Shown: positions 11,901 through 23,881 of the stretch, one piece after another | How positions within the stretch are numbered: position 1 is the first letter of the stretch | Layout: every line of letters starts with the position of its first letter | NCBI GenBank assembly: GCA_963971225.1 | Contig: OZ020269.1 | Location: 83,924,450 to 83,988,449, forward strand | Reading direction: 5' to 3' | Length of the DNA stretch: 64,000 nt | DNA from: Melieria omissa | Taxonomy: Eukaryota; Arthropoda; Insecta; Diptera; Ulidiidae | Notes under the pieces: generated by a model | Told to the model about the DNA's origin: nothing | What the model saw: the letters and a program-made list of their open reading frames with translations, nothing else | Databases searched by the model: none | Position numbers and translations under genes: made by a program

Positions 11901-14900
11901 GGCACTTTAATTATGAACATGTCCCTAAGGTTGGCCACACGAAAAAATATATGTAAAACTTACACAACCACAGACACTAAGCAAACTTGTTCTCGCTTCC
12001 TTTTGCTGCTAGTTTGTTATTTTCACTGCTAGGCATTTGCGTTATTTGTCGTTATTCGTTCGATTTTTCATTTTCGTTGACAAATTTGTTTGCTCTGCCT
12101 GCCAATTGGTCGCCACTGCAGTGCAAAGAAATGTTACCAAAAATATTCAAATTTGCTGCATTTATTGTGTTGTATCTCGCACAACACAAAAGCATAAAAA
12201 TCTTACAGAAAGAAAATTGCAATTCAATTCTCGCAAAGCAAAAGTTTCTTGCCGTTTGCACATATGCGACCACAAGCAACGCCTAAAAGCGCGCCATGCA
12301 AAATGTTTGCAGTCAGCGCCACTGCTTTCGATTCGTTTTTGGCTGCCTTCCTTTTGAGTGAGTTTTTATGTGTGCGGCGGCTGCGTGCTTATCATAAAAT
12401 ATGCTTCCTGTACCTATTTGTGTGTGTATGTGTGTGTGTGTGTTGCACATACACTGCAAATTTTCGTTGGTTCCTTTCTGCTGCGCCTTTCCCCGCCAAT
12501 TGTTGTGTTGAAGTTGGCCAAAAGCCGGTCGCCACTGCACGTTCGATCTGCTGCATTGCCATTATTAGCGTTGTTATTGTTATAAAGTTTTTTTATTTTG
12601 TTAAAATTGCTGGCAAACGTGGCAAATAAACTTTGCCTGTAATTTGCTTCAATTAAATGTAATTTTTGCTTGTACGAAGCGCATTTCCGAAGGGGAAATT
12701 TATTGAAATAAACGAATCAAAAGAAAGTTGAGTTATGTGAAAATGTTATGAGATATAATTTGGTATTTGTAAAAAATTCCCCAAAAAACAAAACGTTGTT
12801 TTTACTAAAAGATAAAACGATCTGTGTAAGTTGAGCCTGAAAATATGCACAAAAACATTGGCACTTATGACAGCAATTATTTTGGGTTACTCTCATGTAG
12901 CCTTTTTTTCAGCATACTTTCAGGCTTTATTTGAGTGTTTCTTCTAACCTGAAACCAATAGAAGAAACAAATTTGAAATATACTTCTAGGTTGAATTTAT
13001 TGTTTTATACTATTTTAAATCTGTCTACAGTTTTCTAGATGTGTTCGTTGCTATTTAATTTAAGCACACAACATTTGAACAACTTCCAATAGCAATTTTA
13101 AAGTAACCTCATGACACTCAAAAGGTGCTAGACCCCTCACGTAAGCACTTTCCAACCAACTCGGCAAACCAGCAAAACTTTGATTGTGAAAAATTGTACA
13201 AATGTCACGCATACGCCCTGGTGCACTCACCATCACCGCGGCATAGCGACTGAAAAGATACACATACACACATCCGTACAATGAAAAATTGAAAAGTTTT
13301 TGTGCTAGCGAAAAGTGATTTCCCGCAAAATGTTTTGCCAACTCTGACACTTTATTTTTTGGCGTTTTCAAAATCGTTCAAGCGTGTTTTATAGCAGACT
13401 TTCATAGCCACGTTCACTGTTGAATCGTAAGCCCAAGTCTGTGTTTTTCATTTACATTGAGATTTTTCGTACTTTAAACTTTCAAAGTTTTTCAAATACA
13501 AAGCGGTGACAATAAAACACTGTAGAAAGTAAATAAAACTCCACGTATCTTTATTGGTAGACCATTTCTTGCAATGCCATAAATATTCTGCCGGCAATTA
13601 CGAGTACGTGAGCCACACATTGGCTGACACTAGCTGTGCACATATAACCGCAATGTGTTGGTGTTTGTGTGTGTGTGTGTGTGCGCGCATTCGTGTGTGG
13701 CATATGTGGCGTACAATTGCAACAGCCACACAATTTGCTTAGCCACACTTGATAACAATTTTCTTTGAACATGTCCGCTGTATGACAATCACACCAAAGT
13801 GAAAAACAAAACCATGTACAACAAACGCACACGTTTTGCCTGCTGTATTAAATTTGCAAAATAATAGACAGATTGATTTCAATTTTTTGAAAAATGATGC
13901 ACACCTTTAGTTGGCATTGCTAAAAATATATGAATAATGTATATTCAATTCGAGGCATTTTTTGTTTGATATAGAAAGAATTTAGTGCAACATTTTAAAC
14001 TTTCAACAGGTTTTAGAAATATGTAGTAAAACAGAATAATTAATTACTGAATTTTAATGAATGTACATTTTAAAAATTTGTTGAAAAATTAATTTTAATT
14101 AATTAACCAGAGTCTAACTATAATTCGCCCAATTAATGAAAGAGAGTTTTAGTTTATAATTTGCAAATTACACTCGTGTTTACAGTAAATCCAATTCAAG
14201 TCTGTTCTCAACATTTATTATTTATAATTATTGAAATATTATAAGAATTTACTTTTTGGCTGATTACGTTCAAATTTGAATAAATTGATTAATTATTGAA
14301 TTAATTAGTTCAATTAAATTAATGAAATTTATGCCTAAATTATTATGTACAGTAACTTTAATACACATTTTTTATCAAAATTTATTAATCAAAACATAGT
14401 TTCTAAATGAATTAACTTATATGTTGATTATGATTAATTTTTGAATTAATTAGTTCATTCAAATTAATGAAATTTATGCCTAAATTATTATTTACAGTGA
14501 CTCCAATACACATTTTTTTTAATCAAAATTTATGAATTAAAAAAAGCTTCTAAAAGAATTTACTATTATATTGATTGTGTTAAAAATTGGATATTTTAAT
14601 TAACTATTGAATTGATTAGTTTTTTAAATTGTATGACATTTATGTCTAAATTCCTGTAGAATGTAAAGGTTGTATATGAAAAAAGTGATCACAAACAAAT
14701 TCATGCTCCTTCGTCCACAATAATACCACAAGTATGTAAGGGATGACCAGATAGCAGCCATAGTTTTTCCAATAGCGATGTCTCTGCAACCGTCAAAGAT
14801 ATGAATGGCTTGTAAATGTTAAAATAATATGTGTAGTTTACCATTTCATCATGGATCGTTCATGCTTACAGACATGTGGAAATTAATAAAAAAATATATC

Positions 14901-17900
14901 AATATTCAGACTCATGGCGTGCGCTCATCAATTTTTCGTCTTAGTCATGCGACTTGACTGGCCATAATAACTCCTTACCAGGTTACAGCCCGCCGCAAAA
15001 GTGCGTGCGCCTTCTCTAGTTGGTCACACCAAAAAATGATAATAGGGCCTTCTGAACTTGATTCTTCCACCGGAGACACGACCTCTCACTACGCCGTCTA
15101 CCTCCAACTACCGCATCGAACACCTTTTAAAAACAGGTCGACCAAGTCAACAAAAATCTAACCCACCGTTTGAAGAAATGCCAGCGAAGCCGAGATTGCT
15201 ATTTAAATGATTTACTCTTTCGTAAATTGTGATATGAATGTAGCTCCAATATAAAACCAGAATCAATTTGATATCTTACACCGTTACGGTTTTAAAATCT
15301 TGGTCTAATCGTTCTTATCTGATCACCCTTTAATCTATAAGAACCGTTAGTGTAGGCTTTATTGTGCATTACTTACTTACTTACTTACTTAACTGGCCAT
15401 AACAACCCGTTATCGGGTTACGGCCTGCCGCAAAACTTCTCTCCAGGCGCCTCTGCTTCGCGCGCGCCTTCTCCAGTTGGTCACACCAAGAGATACCAGG
15501 GCCTCTTCCACTTGGTCCTTCCACCGGAGACACGGCCTCCCTCTTCGCCGTCGACCTCCAACCATCGCATCGAATACCTTTTTCGCCGGAGCTTCGTCGT
15601 CCATGCGGCAGACATGACCGAGCCAGCGTAGCCGCTGGATGTTAATTCGCTGCGCTACGTCCATGTCCTTATACAGCTCATACAGCTCGTTATTGGTTCG
15701 TATGCGATAGTCGTCACCAACCCGAACAGGGCCGAAGATTTTGCGAAGCACCTTCCTCTCGAACACTCCAAGGGCCGCTATGTCGTTTCGTGTCATTGTC
15801 CATGCTTCAGCGCCATAGAGGAGCACGGGCAAGATAAGCGTCCTATAGAGTGAAAGTTTTGTCGGTGGAGAGAGGTCTCTACTTCTCAATTGCCTACCGA
15901 GACCGTAGTAGCACCTGTTGGCAAGAGTTATCCTTCGCTTTATCTCCAGACTGACATCATTGCTGCTGTTGATGGCGGTGCCAAGGTAGACGAATTCCTT
16001 GACAACTTCAAAAGCATACCTGTCGGCCTCGACGTGAGACCCTAGCCGCTGCGAGTCCCTGCGTGTAGACAGCATATACTTCGTCTTGCCCTCATTTACC
16101 ACCAGACCCATTTTGGCAGATTCTCTTTCGATAGCCGCAAAGGCAGCGGTGACATCTCGCTTGTTACGTCCGATGACATCAATATCATCAGCGTAAGCAA
16201 GGAGCTGGACACTTTTGTTGAAAATTGTGCCATTACGATGTACTCCGGCCTTGCGCAGAACACTCTCCATGGTGAAGTTGAAGAGGTCGCAGGACAAAGG
16301 ATCACCCTGTCTGAAACCTCGAACGGTATCAAAGGGGTCGGAGAGGTCACTTCCAACCTTGACGGAGCTGCGCGTATTGCTCAACGTCGCTCTGCAAAGT
16401 CTCACGAGCTTTGCAGGGATACCAAGTTCAGACAATGCGGCATATAGGCGATCCCTTATCGGGCTATCGAATGCTGCCTTGTAATCGATGAAGAGATGGT
16501 GTGTATCGATTTGGTTCTCATGGGTCTTCTCCAGGATTTGGCGTAGAGTGAATATCTGGTCGATGGTGGACTTACCAGGTCTAAAGCCGCACTGATAAGG
16601 TCCAATCAGCGCCTTGGCGAGTGGCTTTAGTCTTTCACATAATACGCTCGTCAGGACCTTGTATGCAATGGGAAGTAGGCTGATACCCCTGTAGTTGGCG
16701 CATATTGTTGGGTCGCCTTTCTTCAGCACAGGACAAAGGGCACTGAGGTTCCAATCGTTGGGCATTCGTTCCTCCAGCCATATTTTGCAAATGAGCTGAT
16801 GCATGCACCCAATCAGCTCACCGCCGCCGGCCTTGAACAATTCAGCTGGTAGCCCATCCGGCCCTGCAGCTTTGTTGTTCTTGAGTCGCTGGATAGCGAC
16901 CCGGACCTCGTCATGGCTGGGCGGTGGCACATCCACACCGTCGTCGTCGATTGGTGCCATCTGGACATCTTCACCACTGGCGGTATTGTTCCTTTCGTCG
17001 CCTGCGAGCAGCTTGGTGAAGTGCTCCTTCCACAACCTCAGCACACCCTGCGCATCCGTAACCAGATCCCCGTTTTCGTCTCTGCAAGAAGATGCCCCAG
17101 GCTTAAATCCTTCCGTAAGACGCTTAACTTTTTGGAAGAATTTTCGGGCGTCATTCCTGCTCCTGCACTCCTCGATTTCCTCACGCTCGCGCCTTTCTTG
17201 CTCCCGTTTCTTGCGTCTTAAAAGGCACCTCTCTTTCTTCCTCTCCTCCCGGTATTTTTCTGTCATGGCTCGCGTGGCGGCCGACTGCAGGGTCTTCTTG
17301 TATGCAGCATTCTTCACTGCAGTGGCTGCGCGACACTCTTCATCGAACCATTGGTTTTTTGGTGGTGGGCGTCGAAAACCAAGGACATTTTCTGCGGCGG
17401 CGCGCATAGAGTGGGATAAGTGAGCCCATAATCCGCCGATGTCATCAGGTGGAGAGGGGGAGCGACCGAGCTGGTTGGAGAGTTGAGCGGAGTAGGCTTC
17501 GGCTACCCCTTGTGATCGCAGCTTACTGATGTCCAGCTTTCTTCGCAAACTAGGTTGTGCGGTCTTCGCTGCGCAAAGACGCATGCGTACCTTGGCTGCA
17601 ACAAGGTAGTGGTCCGAGTCGATGTTGGGTCCTCGGAACGTGCGCACATCTAGAATGCTAGAAGCATGCCTTCCATCAATCACAATGTGATCAATCTGGT
17701 TGCGTGTGGATTGATCGGGGGATAACCAGGTGGCCTTGTGGATATCGAGGTGCTGGAATCTGGTGCTACTAACTACCATGTTTCGTGCCGCGGCGATATC
17801 GATCAGCCTCAGACCGTTGTTCGAAGTGGTCCCATGGAGGCTGAACTGCCCGACTGTGGGGCCAAAGATGCCTTCTCGCCCGACCTTTCCGTTGAAGTCC

Positions 17901-20900
17901 CCGAGGACAATTTTGACGTCATGGGCCGGGCACCTGTCGTAGACGTCCTCGAGCTTCGCATAGAAGGCATCCTTGGTCGCATCGTCCTTCTCTTCCGTCG
18001 GGGCGTGCGCGCAAATCAGGCTGATGCTAAAGTATTTAGCTTTGATGCGGATCGAAGCCAGCCGTTCGTTCACCGGAGTGAACCGAGAGACGTGGTGGCG
18101 AAGTCTCTTGCTGACCACAAATCCGCAGCCAAATTCGCGCTTCTCCGCATGGCAGCTGTAGTAGATATCGCAGTCTGCTCGCTTAGAGCAACCTTGTCCT
18201 GTCCATCGCATTTCCTGGATGGCGGTGATGTCAGCCTTACATTTCGTGAGGGCTTCCGCCAGTTGGATAGAGGCACCTTCCCTATAGAGGGTCCGGACAT
18301 TCCAGGTGCATATCCTCAAATCATGGTCCTTGAATCGTTTGCTGTGGTCGTCAACATTGTGGGTTCCTTCCGAGGCTTGCTTTTTGGCTTTCATTGGTAT
18401 TTGGTTTTCCGTGGCGGGCACCAAACCCTGCGCATAACCCAAATTTTAAGTCCTGGGGATAGGACTCGCTGCACACATTAGTTCACTATTCAGCGGATGC
18501 CAAATAGCTATCCAGAAGGGCCGCGCGGAGGCTGTGCATCAGCTTGGATTGGACAGGGACAAGGATCGTTCTGGCGTTCGCCAGGTTGAACGCAATCAGA
18601 GACTTTACCTTGTCTGTCCGCTCCCTTCCTTCCTTATTGTGCATTACTCCTTGATTTTGCTGTTGGGAATAAGATTTGGTGGTCAATATAAGCTCAACGG
18701 TATCGACCACTCGCGACTTCATCGTGCACCATAAACCTGAGAATCCAAACTTGTGTCCCCATGGAATCGCAAATATTGCAAAATCGAAAGTAACAAAGGT
18801 GCTTGAATATTTTCAGTACATTTCTGGCTACTAAAGCAAAATTTACAAGTGTATGGAAAAATAGATTTGTTCTAGAAGAAAAAAATATTCAATTGAAACT
18901 TGGACTGTCCAACAGATGTGTGGCTACAAAAGTGGCTATGTTGCAGGGAGATGAAAAAAGGGCGCCATTCGTCTTGAGAGACATAGAGTTCCATTGGCAG
19001 CGAAGAAATGAAAACATAAACAGGCTATCAGTCTAGGCTCTTCATCAAAGCTGTAAAACAATAATGTCACTTCAAAATTACGTCATCATCACACTGGACA
19101 ACTAAATTTATGCCACAATTGACTTTAAACAGCTTCCTTGTTAGCTATTCTACATTACCATGAAATAAGGACATCTTGCATAAAAATGTGTAAGAAAAAT
19201 TTAAGACAAATTTGAGAACAAATATTTAGTTTGGCAATAATTCATACTTACGGTCTGAAAAGCTACATTTTTGAATTCACTTGGGACCCCAAACCAATAA
19301 ATGTATGTCAAATAGTAAGGGAGAGGGCTGGGGTGTGAACCGGGTTTTGTTTTTTGGCTCTAACTTTTCACAGAATAAAGATATCGAAAAATCGAAGATA
19401 CCGTTGGAAAGGTGAATATATAACGCAACTTTGTTATGAAGACAGATTACCGTTTTGATTGAAATTTAACTCTCTACGTCCAATTTTCTGAGAACGTGAT
19501 TTTTCGCTTTTTCAAAAAAGTGGCTGGGTTGTGAACCATCTGGAAAATCCCTATTAAAGTCGGAAAATACGAAGAAAACACCCATAATTTTTAAGTACAT
19601 TGAGAATTTATTTAATCAGGAAGCCTCAAGAGGTGAAAAAAAGTTATAATGACGCTTCTTAGGCCAAAAAATCGCAATGAATGAAACTGCTCAATTTTTT
19701 AAATTTTCATCCTAATCTGTGTCGGAATGTTTGCATGTGAAATACGAACGTGTTCTCGTATAGGCTCACTTCAAGTGAACACAACGAAATCGAGTGAAAT
19801 TATATAAAATGACTTTATTTTTATATATCCGTCCATATTTGACAGTGTTAGAACAAATGTAGTACGAAAAACAGGTGGTTCATAACCCAGCCACCTCAGT
19901 GGTTCACAGCCCAACCACGATGCCATTTTGGAAACTTTAAAATAAACGACACTTCCAATCATAATTCGACATAAACAAATATTGCATCGTAAAATAGAAT
20001 CAAAACACTAAATAAACATGTATTACACAGACTTTTTGCAATAAGCTCAGTCTCTTGGATAGCACTTTAAAAAAAAGCCAACAAGTTTTCGCAGTCGATT
20101 TTCACACACGATGTCTTTCAAACTCGATTGCTGCCACAAGCAATACGTGTTTGTACTTCGGTGTAACCACAAATGCAGAGTCATATCATAAGACAAAATT
20201 GACAGTTGAAAGATTGGCGATATGTCAATTAGGGAAAGAAAAAACGGCAATGGTTCACACCCCAGCCTGGTTCACAACCCAGCCCTCTCCCTTACTTATA
20301 GAAGCATTTTTGCTTTATATACGTCTTCTTAAAAATCTTGACTTGTTTTGGCTAGATTTCAGAAACTGTCATGTACGTAAACTTGACCTTGAAAATAGTA
20401 CAAAGAGAGGTACATACAATGAGTTCGAATTTGTCCCAAAGTATGAAACTGTTTAAAACTTTAGCCAATTGGAAACTAATGAAAAGAAAACTAAGTACTG
20501 AAAACAAAATAAGTTGAAAATATTAAAAAACAAAAGCTGAAATAAATCAAGATGTCAGTTGAAGTCATAGAAGGTACTAACTCAAACCCTTGCGCCTTCG
20601 CATATACGAGTACCTTCACAAAATCAGAAAACTATTTACTTTTCACAAAGTGCTAGTCACAAGGTTTCAGAAAATATTTGGTTAACTTTCATTCTTAAAA
20701 AAAATATGAATTTGACAGCAGTTTCTTCTTGACCACTTCTTTCGTGTTCATCCTTTAAATTAACTTAATTTGTCATTTACTTAACCCTAAACTTCAAATG
20801 GTTTAATTCAATGAAACCATAATTATTTAATTAAGTATTAAATAATAGTTTAAACCTTAATTTAAACCTCTAAATTTAAGTTAAGTTTACTTAATTTTTT

Positions 20901-23844
20901 TCATTTTCTTAAGACTAAATGGTTTAATGTACTTAAGCCATACTAATTTAATTAATTAATAACAAATATAATAATAATAAATAATAGACTAATAACAATA
21001 GAATTAAAGTTAACTTGAATTAAATCTCTAAATTCAAGTCGACCACTTCTCCCTTTATAAAAAAAACTAGTGTCTAGGCGTTTTAAATTGATTAATTGTC
21101 CCATATTGTTGTAAAACCTATCAACTTTTTCTAGTGGTAGAACTCCAGTTTCAATGTTCTTTGATTTAAAACCCAACAACACACAGAAAACATATATTGT
21201 AAAGTTCCCCTACTGCGAATGGCCTTTTCTGCAGCATTTTTACATATTTGTTAGCTTTCGTTGAAACGTTTCGCTTACTTTATTTAAACAAAACAATTTT
21301 CCTCCATTACTCTCAATCTCATCTAATTGCCTTTAATTTCGAAATTGCGTTTCATTTCGATAAAATCAAATTCAATTACTTAAAAGAGCATTGATCCAGT
21401 AATTGTCAAGTCAAACACAAAGCTGACGTTTCACAGGAATTTCAATGCTTTAATCAAAAGCATTTTATGCTCTTCTTACGTTACTTGATTCCGCTATCCA
21501 CTTTTTGCGTTTGTCGTTGACCTTTTGCTGCATTCGTTTACGGTTTTCTTGTTCCTTTTTTCGATTCATGTGTTTGTCTCTACTTTGTCTTACTTCTGGT
21601 TCATTCTTCATTTTATGTGTTTTTTATGCATTTGTTTGTGTTATTTGTAGGAGCCTCTTACAGTATATTGATGAGGAGCTAAAGCTAAGGTAACTACAAC
21701 TAAAAACAGCAAAAACAACAACAACAATAACAACATAGCCATAGCAATACATTACAATAATAAATCAAAATGATGTACACAAAAGTTCTCATACGTAAAA
21801 TATCCCTTTTGTAGTATCATATCATAATTACAACAAAACAAAAACAACAAAAACCGAAACAACAACCATGACATAGCGTAGTTTGGCCATGTGAAACCAC
21901 AAAAGTTTTTAGTTAAATTGAAACTAACCACATATAAACATTTGTAGTTTCCAAACCCTGATCCCGCAACTTATCACCTCGTCTCAATAGTTTGTAGTTT
22001 TTTGTTTTGAATTGGTGCAGCATTTTGTACTTCATTCTGTACTGATTTGTAAAGTTTAGTATATGAACTAAAGACTTTTGAAAATACTTTGCTCAACTGA
22101 AAGGTGGTAGAAGACACACACGCACAGAAATAATTTCAAGCAGGAGCTGTAAGAGTTTCAATTAAAATTATATAAAAAGTGGGCATTGATACACAAAATT
22201 GAGATCTTAAATTTTGATATTGCAGTCGGGAAAGTAAACTATAACAGCAGCATTTTTGTCAAGTAGGAAAAATGGAAGAAGATTTTGTGTGATTTTGCGC
22301 CGAACTGAAGTTGTCAATCATCAGTTGTGAAGTTGTCAATCAAAAGAAGGCGACTATGACACTGCTCGACAAAAAATGCTCGTGTAGTCAGACGATTCGT
22401 TTACGAGATATGTGCTCATAACTAAAACAACAGGGAAAAAACTGATTTTTCGAAGTTTTTGCAAAATTGCTTTTTACAAAATTTTTTTGATTTTTGGTTT
22501 TGTGTTCAGTACTTAGTCTAGAAAACACCTTCATTTTAGGTGCATTTTTTATGTCGAGTAGTGTTATCAGTATTAGATTCCTTAACTGTAGTTTGGCAAA
22601 AACACACTCCAGAAGAAACTTTGAACTTTGGTTACCTATTAAAAATTAAAAAATATAAGTTACCTTAAAAGGGATCATCAAAAAACCCCTTAAACATTTA
22701 CAGTACTAGCTTTCATCACCTACTTGCATTCTGTGCCGTTTTCAAACATTTAATTAATAACTTCCCATTGTAAGCCGATCCACCAACCACCAAGCTGCGA
22801 CACACACCATCATCCTAAATGTATGCTACCAGTTTTAATTTAGTTAAAGAAACAGCTTTATTAGTGCTACGTAGCACACTTTTAGGGGCATATTTAATTT
22901 CATAACACTGATTTACCTTAATTAGTCATTCAAGACTGAAGCGTCAATCATTCTCATTGCTCATTTCAAATAAATAATGAAAGCTTGAATTCAAGTTGCG
23001 TGTCTCCGATTTCTACCATCTTTTAGTCATTAGTTTGCGTCATTTTCATTCTACACGCGCACTCACACACACACACATATCTGCCACTCTCATTCCCATA
23101 TTCAGCATTCACGTTTCATTTTTCAAACTCAAAACGGTGCTTGGGTTGTCTGTTCCACCTTGTGCATAGTTTCCACTCGTTTCCCCTCACTGCGCTCATC
23201 TAACGCATGTCCTTCGAATTGTATGTCCTTAAGTATTCAATTTCAAAATATATTTTATCGCTCAAGGTACTTTAGAAATGCCAAAGAAAGCTGTCCATTC
23301 CGCTCCACTTGCATCTTTATAAGTTTCGTAGATTTAAATATTTCACAGAAATAACTAAAGAATCGCTGCTCTTCTTGGTTTATCTCATTGTGTGTATTAA
23401 AATTTAAAATGTCAAATCACTGAAATCAATTCAACTAAAATTCTTTGTAAATCATTCAATTTAAATTCAATCTAAACGACCATTAAATTTATCTACAAAT
23501 TCAATGAGATTCAAATGTTGTTTTTTAAAGTCTCTCGAAAATCTTTGCATACATTTTGGCAAAATCATTCAACATTGGCGTGAAATTGCAAAAAAAAGAT
23601 ATTTTTTTAAAACCATCCAAATAGTAAAAAAGGAAATATTTTCTGGACCATATTTTTTGTGCGACATACGTATTTTGCTTTTTCATTTTGTCATTTATTT
23701 GTTTTTTTTTTGTAATATTTATCTTTTGTTTATACACGAATGCACGCCTGTACATATGTATGTATACCTATGTAAATATTCATAAGCACATTAATAAATA
23801 TGAGTGCCTCTACCATTCTAATTTATATATTTGCATGTGGGTGC

Positions 23845-23881
<37 letters not shown>

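Noticed and set aside
12249..12629. 126-codon plus-strand ORF
   Set aside because: It runs through a TG microsatellite, has no recognisable domain and lies in the hppy intron; chance ORF.
16803..18481. Plus-strand ORFs of 206 and 247 codons within the LINE
   Set aside because: They are antisense shadows of the intact endonuclease-RT ORF.
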